Positions 57,825-64,000 of a stretch of 64,000 nt of DNA are shown piece after piece (position 1 is the first letter of the stretch; every line of letters begins with the position of its first letter). Source of the DNA: Lachnospiraceae bacterium (GTDB lineage: Bacteria; Bacillota; Clostridia; Lachnospirales; Lachnospiraceae); the NCBI GenBank assembly GCA_013316825.1, contig WSLY01000010.1:1-64000 (forward strand). Direction: 5' to 3'. Both the position numbers and the translations under genes were made by a program. Below the pieces are notes generated by a model. The model had not been told where the DNA came from. It ran no database searches and saw only the letters and a list, made by a program, of their open reading frames with translations.

Positions 57825-57838
57825 TGGAATGTATTCCA
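57825..57838. promoter_or_regulatory. Palindrome upstream of the ilvN2-ilvC promoter
   Basis: TGGAAT-GT-ATTCCA, perfect 6-2-6 dyad ending 12 bp before the -35 box. The position suits an activator or repressor. It is not a CodY-box. Confidence 0.4.
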
Positions 57839-57850
57839 AAAGGTCATACG

Positions 57851-57879
57851 TTGACAAAAAAATAAAGTGTTGCTATGAT
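57851..57879 (+). promoter_or_regulatory. Strong sigma-A promoter of ilvN2-ilvC
   Basis: Perfect TTGACA and TATGAT with a 17-nt spacer, in the 140-nt gap between the two small-subunit genes. This separates ilvN2-ilvC from ilvB2-ilvN1. Confidence 0.75.
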
Positions 57880-57917
57880 AGAAAACTAAGGGAAGATTTG
57901 TTGTGGAGGGATAAATT

Positions 57918-59574
<1,657 letters not shown>

Positions 59575-59597
59575 TTTCCAAAACTGATGAGAAGACA

Positions 59598-59629
59598 AAG
59601 AGCAGATAGCTTACTGCATCTGCTCTTTT
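59598..59629 (+). terminator. Terminator after ilvC
   Basis: AGAGCAGAT / ATCTGCTCT stem, 10-nt loop, TTTTT tail. Confidence 0.88.
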
Positions 59630-59659
59630 TGTGCCCGGCAGACAGGAAGGTATGATGAA

Positions 59660-61465
59660 ATGAAGGACTTTGTGAAGCTGACTTCCCCCAGAAAAGAGAT
59701 AGATACGGAAAATTGGTTCATTGAAAGCTACAGACGGCATAAAGGGCATCCGATTCAGATACTGTTATCCTTGTACAAAGGAAACTACCATAAGTTTCTT
59801 ATGGCGGTTATTTGCTTTTTTTTGAAGCATATCTGTGTCTGGGTGCTGCCCATTGTGACAGCCAATATCATCAATGATATTACGACGGGCAATCCCAATA
59901 CCATCCGCAATATGCTTTTTTACGCTGTGCTGATGGTTGCGCTGATTGGGCTGAATATACCGATGAATTATCTGTACACTTCCTACAAGAGCCTTGCCAC
60001 CCGCTATGCGGAGACGGGACTCAGAAAAGCGCTTATCAGAAAGCTGCAGCAGCTTTCTATTTCGTATCATGTGGAAATGCAGTCCGGCAGGCTGCAGTCC
60101 AAGATTATGCGTGACGTGGAAGCGGTGGAGACTCTTTCCACCCAGATGTTTTTAAGCGTCTTAAACATTGGACTCAATATTGTGGTGGCGCTTGTAGTTA
60201 CGGTGTCAAAAAGCAGGATGGTATTTGTATTTTTCCTGATTACGGCGCCGGTGGCGGCGATTACCATGGTAAGCTTCCGCAGCGCCATGCGGCACAAAAA
60301 CCGTGAATTTCGGAAAGAGATGGAAGAAACCTCCGCAAGGGTGATGGAGATGGTGGAGCTTGTTCCTGTGACAAGGGCACATGCGCTTGAAGACGAGGAA
60401 GTGGAAAAGATGAGCGGACAGCTCTTTGCCGTAGCGGAAAAGGGCTATAAGCTGGACTTGGTACAGGCGCTTTTCGGTTCTGTGGGGTGGGCGGTGTTTC
60501 AGGTATTTCAGGTTATCTGCCTTGTTTTTACCGGCTATCTTGCCTTTCAGGGGAATATTCTGGCAGGTGATATTATGCTGTATCAGAGTTATTTTGCAAC
60601 GGTTGTCAATCAGGTATCCGCAATTGTGACGCTTCTGCCTACGATTACGAAAGGAATTGAATCTGTCAACTCCATCGGGGAAGTATTGCTTTCCGATGAA
60701 ATAGAAGAAAACGAAGGCAAAGAAAAACTGAAACAGGTTGACGGTGTCTTTGACTTTAAAGATGTTTCTTTTTGTTATAAAAACAATGGCGCCAAGGTGC
60801 TGAATCATTTAAATCTGCATGTGGAGAAGGGAGAGACCATCGCGCTTGTAGGGGAATCGGGCGCCGGAAAATCCACGATATTAAACCTTGTTATTGGCTT
60901 TAACCTTGCCGGAGGAGGCGAGGTGCTGATGGACGGAAAAGATATGAGAGAGATTGATTTGAGAACTTACAGACAGCATCTGGCGGTAGTGCCCCAGACT
61001 TCCATTCTTTTTTCCGGCAGCATCAGGGATAATATTACTTATGGCTGCGGACAGGTGTCCGAAGAGGAGCTTGCAGGCGTTGTGGAAGCGGCAAATCTGA
61101 AAGACCTTATCGCTTCACTGCCGGACGGACTTGATACCATGGTGGGTGAACACGGCGGCAAACTGTCCGGCGGGCAGCGGCAGCGGATTTCCATCGCGCG
61201 TGCTCTGGTGCGCAATCCCCGCGTTATTGTGCTGGACGAGGCGACATCCGCCCTCGACAGTATTTCGGAAAAGCTGATTCAGCAGGCGCTTTCCAATCTG
61301 ACCCGCGGACGTACCACATTTATTGTGGCGCATCGGCTTTCTACCATACGGGAGGCGGACAGAATAGCCGTTATTGCAGACGGGCATTGTGTGGAGTATG
61401 GTACTTATGAAGAGCTGATGGCGCTTAAGGGTGAATTTTACAAAATGAAGATATTACAAAGCTGA
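59660..61465 (+). CDS. ABC transporter, fused membrane and ATPase domains (exporter type)
   Basis: 601 residues. Six-helix membrane domain (about 50-330) followed by a complete ATPase: Walker A GESGAGKST, Q-loop VVPQTSILF, signature LSGGQRQR, Walker B VIVLDEATSALD, His switch IVAHRLST. Half-transporter of the MdlB/MsbA-like group; it may work as a homodimer because no second half follows. Substrate unknown. GGAAGG precedes the ATG, and terminators bound it on both sides. Confidence 0.92.
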   Translation: MKDFVKLTSPRKEIDTENWFIESYRRHKGHPIQILLSLYKGNYHKFLMAVICFFLKHICVWVLPIVTANIINDITTGNPNTIRNMLFYAVLMVALIGLNIPMNYLYTSYKSLATRYAETGLRKALIRKLQQLSISYHVEMQSGRLQSKIMRDVEAVETLSTQMFLSVLNIGLNIVVALVVTVSKSRMVFVFFLITAPVAAITMVSFRSAMRHKNREFRKEMEETSARVMEMVELVPVTRAHALEDEEVEKMSGQLFAVAEKGYKLDLVQALFGSVGWAVFQVFQVICLVFTGYLAFQGNILAGDIMLYQSYFATVVNQVSAIVTLLPTITKGIESVNSIGEVLLSDEIEENEGKEKLKQVDGVFDFKDVSFCYKNNGAKVLNHLNLHVEKGETIALVGESGAGKSTILNLVIGFNLAGGGEVLMDGKDMREIDLRTYRQHLAVVPQTSILFSGSIRDNITYGCGQVSEEELAGVVEAANLKDLIASLPDGLDTMVGEHGGKLSGGQRQRISIARALVRNPRVIVLDEATSALDSISEKLIQQALSNLTRGRTTFIVAHRLSTIREADRIAVIADGHCVEYGTYEELMALKGEFYKMKILQS

Positions 61466-61473
61466 CGATTCAT

Positions 61474-61512
61474 AAAAGCCAAAGGGTTTCTTAAGAAAAT
61501 CTTTGGCTTTTA
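61474..61512 (+). terminator. Terminator after the ABC exporter
   Basis: AAAAGCCAAAG / CTTTGGCTTTT perfect 11-bp stem whose flanks supply A and T tracts, so it can act both ways. Confidence 0.85.
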
Positions 61513-61531
61513 CTGTGTGTGAAATTTTGAA

Positions 61532-61560
61532 TTGCAGATTATGATAATTTAAAGTATATT
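61532..61560 (+). promoter_or_regulatory. Candidate promoter of the two-component system
   Basis: TTGCAG and TATATT with a 17-nt spacer, 57 nt before the response-regulator ATG. Confidence 0.5.
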
Positions 61561-61617
61561 GATAATGGTTAAAATAAGTGAAAAATCTGACTGACAAAAT
61601 GAGAGGGCAGAAAGAAA

Positions 61618-62328
61618 ATGGAAAATAAATATCATATCCTGCTGGTTGAGGATGACAGAGAAATCAGGGAAGGTATAGAAATTTACTTAAAAAACCAAGG
61701 CTACGAGGTATTTCAGGCAGCCAACGGCAGAGAAGGGATTTCCGTTGTGGAAACGGAGGAAATTCATTTGGGCATCGTGGACATTATGATGCCGGTCATG
61801 GACGGCGTCACCATGCTGATGAAGCTGCGCGCCATGGGACAGGAGTTTCCGGTGATTATGCTCTCCGCCAAATCAGAGGAAGTGGATAAGATACTGGGAC
61901 TTAACATGGGAGCCGACGATTACGTGACGAAGCCTTTTACGCCTATGGAGCTTTTGGCGCGTGTCAACTCCCAGCTTCGCCGGTATTCCAAATACCTTTC
62001 TGCCACACAGGGAAGCACGGCAAGCGAGCATGTCTATACCATCGGCGGACTAGAGCTGAATGAGGAGACCGTGGAGGTCAGCGTGGACGGCGTGCCCGTT
62101 AAAATGACGCCTATGGAATTTAAGATTGTACAGCTTCTCATAAAAAATCCCGGCAGGGTTTTTTCCGCGGACGAAATCTATGAGAGAATCTGGAACGAGA
62201 AGGCAATCAACACGGATACGATTATGGTACATGTGCGCAACATCAGGGAGAAGATAGAGGTGGACCCCAAGAATCCAAAATATTTAAAGGTGGTGTGGGG
62301 AGTCGGCTATAAAATTGAGAAGCAGTGA
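61618..62328 (+). CDS. OmpR/PhoB-family response regulator
   Basis: 236 residues. Receiver domain with acidic pair EDDRE, phosphorylation Asp in LGIVDIMMPVMDG, Thr/Ser switch in MLSAKS and Lys in VTKPF; then a winged-helix DNA-binding domain (VFSADEIYERIWNEKAINTDTIMVHVRNIREKIE). It lies 67 nt upstream of its kinase in the same direction. The target genes cannot be read; the ABC exporter upstream is a candidate by position. Confidence 0.94.
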   Translation: MENKYHILLVEDDREIREGIEIYLKNQGYEVFQAANGREGISVVETEEIHLGIVDIMMPVMDGVTMLMKLRAMGQEFPVIMLSAKSEEVDKILGLNMGADDYVTKPFTPMELLARVNSQLRRYSKYLSATQGSTASEHVYTIGGLELNEETVEVSVDGVPVKMTPMEFKIVQLLIKNPGRVFSADEIYERIWNEKAINTDTIMVHVRNIREKIEVDPKNPKYLKVVWGVGYKIEKQ

Positions 62329-62395
62329 AGATGTGTAACAGCCATGCGGCAGGGGAATCGTCTGCTGCATAAATTGGGACGGAGGATAGAATAGG

Positions 62396-64000
62396 ATGAA
62401 GGACAGGGAAGCAGTGAAAAAGTCAGGAAAGAAAAAAATTTTTATAGCGCTTACCATACTGGTGCCCCTGTTTGCGGTCGCCATTATCATGAGCACTTAC
62501 GGCATGGTGAAAAATTATAAAACATCCCTATACGAAAATGTAGACGAGACCATGCTGGACCGGCTGTTTCGGGGAAACTATGTGCTGTATCGGAATCTTT
62601 ATGAAAAGGTCGGAGGAGAAAACGTGCAGTATACGGACCTCTATTTAACGGACCTAAAGGGACTTTTGGGCAGCGCCCTCGGCGATTTCGACGAGGATGA
62701 AAAAGAATATTATCTGAAAGCCTTTAATTCTGTTTTTGCCCGTGAGCTGGAAACGGAATCTCTGAAAGCGCTGCAGTATTTTGATTACTATGTGGAGGAT
62801 TTGAAAAGCGGCATAAACATCAGCAATGCGCAGGCGCCGCTTACGGATAACCTTGACAAGTATGCATACTATCTGGAAATTGTTTATGACGAAAACGGCT
62901 CTGCGTCTATTTCTGCCGCAAGAGCAGAAAATGCTGACCAGCTTATGCGGAGAGCTTCCGAGCTTACGTTGGCAAAAAACCAGCTTTTGCAGGACTGGAT
63001 AACCAGCCATGGATATGAAAACAGGGAGAATACAAATTTACTGGAATACGGAGATGCCCCCAAAAGCTGCCGTATTGCCTATGGCATGACACAGGAACTT
63101 TTAGACACCTATTATCTGCAGGGAATGGGGACACATCGGAATATTCCCATGAATGTTTACTATAACTATCTGGATTCCGGTATCATGGGATATATTGTGC
63201 TTGTATACTGCGGGGTACTGCTTTTAGCACTGTTTCTGCCGCTTCGGAGTCTGGTAGAAAAACCGTTTCATAAATATAAGCTGTTAAACATTCCCATAGA
63301 AGCGGCAGCTTTCATTATCCTTTTAGAGGCACTTTTATCAGAGGAGCTTTTGGTGTATATTATCCGCTTCCTTACCGGACAGACCGCGGCGGATATTGCT
63401 GATTTTATGCGGATTTCCCATAGCACGGCGGAGGTCTTTACCTTTTATACCCATATCATTCCCCTGTATGCCGTTTTTTTGTCGGCATGGTATCTGGGCT
63501 TGTGCCTGCGTGGGGTAAGGGAGAAGGGCATAAAGGGATATGTGAAGGAAAACTGCCTGATTTACAGAATTTTTCCCTTCTGTAAGCGAAAGCTGCTTGC
63601 GATGTACGAAGCGCTCGAACATATTGATGTGACGAAGAAAGCGGAGCGGACCATTCTAAAAATCGTGCTTGTCAATGCCGTTATCCTCTTTTTGATAAGC
63701 TCCCTCTGGTTTGGCGGTTTTGCCGTTACAGTCTGCTATTCTCTGCTTTTGTACTTTGGGCTGAGGTTTTATGTCAGCAGGCTGCAGAAAAAATATTTCA
63801 TTCTGCTGTCCAAAATACAGGAGATATCTGCGGGGAATCTCAATGTGGAAATACAGGAGGATTTGGGCTTGTTTGAACCCTTTAAGGAGCAGCTTCTGCT
63901 GATACAGGAGGGCTTCCGCAACGCAGTGGGAGAGGAAGTAAAAAGCCAGAAGATGAAATCGGAGCTGATTACCAATGTTTCTCACGATTTAAAGACGCCG
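62396..64000 (+). CDS. Sensor histidine kinase, multi-spanning (3' end outside window)
   Basis: The frame opens at ATG 62396 (GGAGGATAG upstream) and stays open for 535 codons to the last base. Membrane segment 1 is at about 15-36. An outside domain of about 200 residues follows, and four or five further membrane segments lie at about 260-470. A short HAMP-like linker (EISAGNLNVEIQEDLGLFEPF) leads to the HisKA box ending NVSHDLKTP, with phosphorylatable His530. The ATPase domain is beyond the window. It is the cognate kinase of the upstream regulator. The many membrane segments between sensor and kinase are unusual compared with the normal two. Confidence 0.88.
   Translation, partial: MKDREAVKKSGKKKIFIALTILVPLFAVAIIMSTYGMVKNYKTSLYENVDETMLDRLFRGNYVLYRNLYEKVGGENVQYTDLYLTDLKGLLGSALGDFDEDEKEYYLKAFNSVFARELETESLKALQYFDYYVEDLKSGINISNAQAPLTDNLDKYAYYLEIVYDENGSASISAARAENADQLMRRASELTLAKNQLLQDWITSHGYENRENTNLLEYGDAPKSCRIAYGMTQELLDTYYLQGMGTHRNIPMNVYYNYLDSGIMGYIVLVYCGVLLLALFLPLRSLVEKPFHKYKLLNIPIEAAAFIILLEALLSEELLVYIIRFLTGQTAADIADFMRISHSTAEVFTFYTHIIPLYAVFLSAWYLGLCLRGVREKGIKGYVKENCLIYRIFPFCKRKLLAMYEALEHIDVTKKAERTILKIVLVNAVILFLISSLWFGGFAVTVCYSLLLYFGLRFYVSRLQKKYFILLSKIQEISAGNLNVEIQEDLGLFEPFKEQLLLIQEGFRNAVGEEVKSQKMKSELITNVSHDLKTP

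Overview
The window looks like ordinary chromosome from a low-to-mid GC Gram-positive of the Clostridia, most likely a Lachnospiraceae-type gut anaerobe. The support is strong AGGAGG-type ribosome sites, sigma-A promoters with 17-bp spacers, frequent TTG/GTG starts, Lachnospiraceae-style proteins (a GRIGCFLAGCCYG-type Lgt, a GGGtGRT protein, zinc-ribbon/DUF4190-like membrane proteins) and a vegetative-wall gene set. I see no prophage, insertion sequence, CRISPR array or rRNA. One tRNA gene (Thr, CGT) is present. The species call is an inference from gene style only.

Layout. 1-1.9 kb: the end of a GH13 glucosidase and a LacI regulator. 1.9-6 kb: aroC (minus strand), a VanY-like carboxypeptidase, tgt and yajC. 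6.1-10.7 kb: leuB-ilvD-ilvB from one promoter. 10.8-14.6 kb: an L,D-transpeptidase, then serC-serA. 14.8-20.1 kb: a lipoprotein, an ECF sigma factor with its membrane partner, and a secreted-side transglutaminase-like protein. 20.2-24.7 kb: DUF1015, glgB and MscS. 24.8-27.3 kb: tRNA-Thr and a large repeat-rich zinc-ribbon membrane protein. 27.3-28.9 kb: a NitT/TauT-type ABC pair with no binding protein. 29-38 kb: argH-asd, an EAL phosphodiesterase, topB, a hexapeptide-repeat protein, and a NifU-like/GGGtGRT pair. 38.2-49.3 kb: a divergent sugar locus. 49.4-52.9 kb: lgt between two DUF4190-like proteins, pdaA and a lipoprotein. 53-59.6 kb: metH without its activation domain, then ilvB2-ilvN1 and ilvN2-ilvC. 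59.6-64 kb: an ABC exporter and a two-component system whose kinase runs off the window.

The most interesting region is 38.2-49.3 kb. On the minus strand lie a LacI regulator and a glycerate kinase. Divergent to them are a GH13_18 phosphorylase that matches E. coli YcjM (glucosylglycerate phosphorylase) in motif after motif, a complete sugar ABC importer, a YcjQ-like medium-chain dehydrogenase, a Gfo/Idh/MocA oxidoreductase and an LplD-like GH4 enzyme. The glycerate kinase gives the phosphorylase product D-glycerate a direct route into glycolysis. The three NAD-dependent enzymes point to chemistry through 3-keto-glycosides. This combination, with GH4 in place of the E. coli YcjR epimerase, is my best candidate for a poorly described pathway. 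Two LacI-type operators 107 bp apart and a sigma-A promoter precede the phosphorylase gene.

Branched-chain amino acid synthesis is spread over two loci, with two large and two small acetolactate synthase subunits. No T-box or known riboswitch was found ahead of them. A 29-nt element recurs after the stop codons of three unrelated genes (1871, 44048, 49956), each time just before a strong hairpin.
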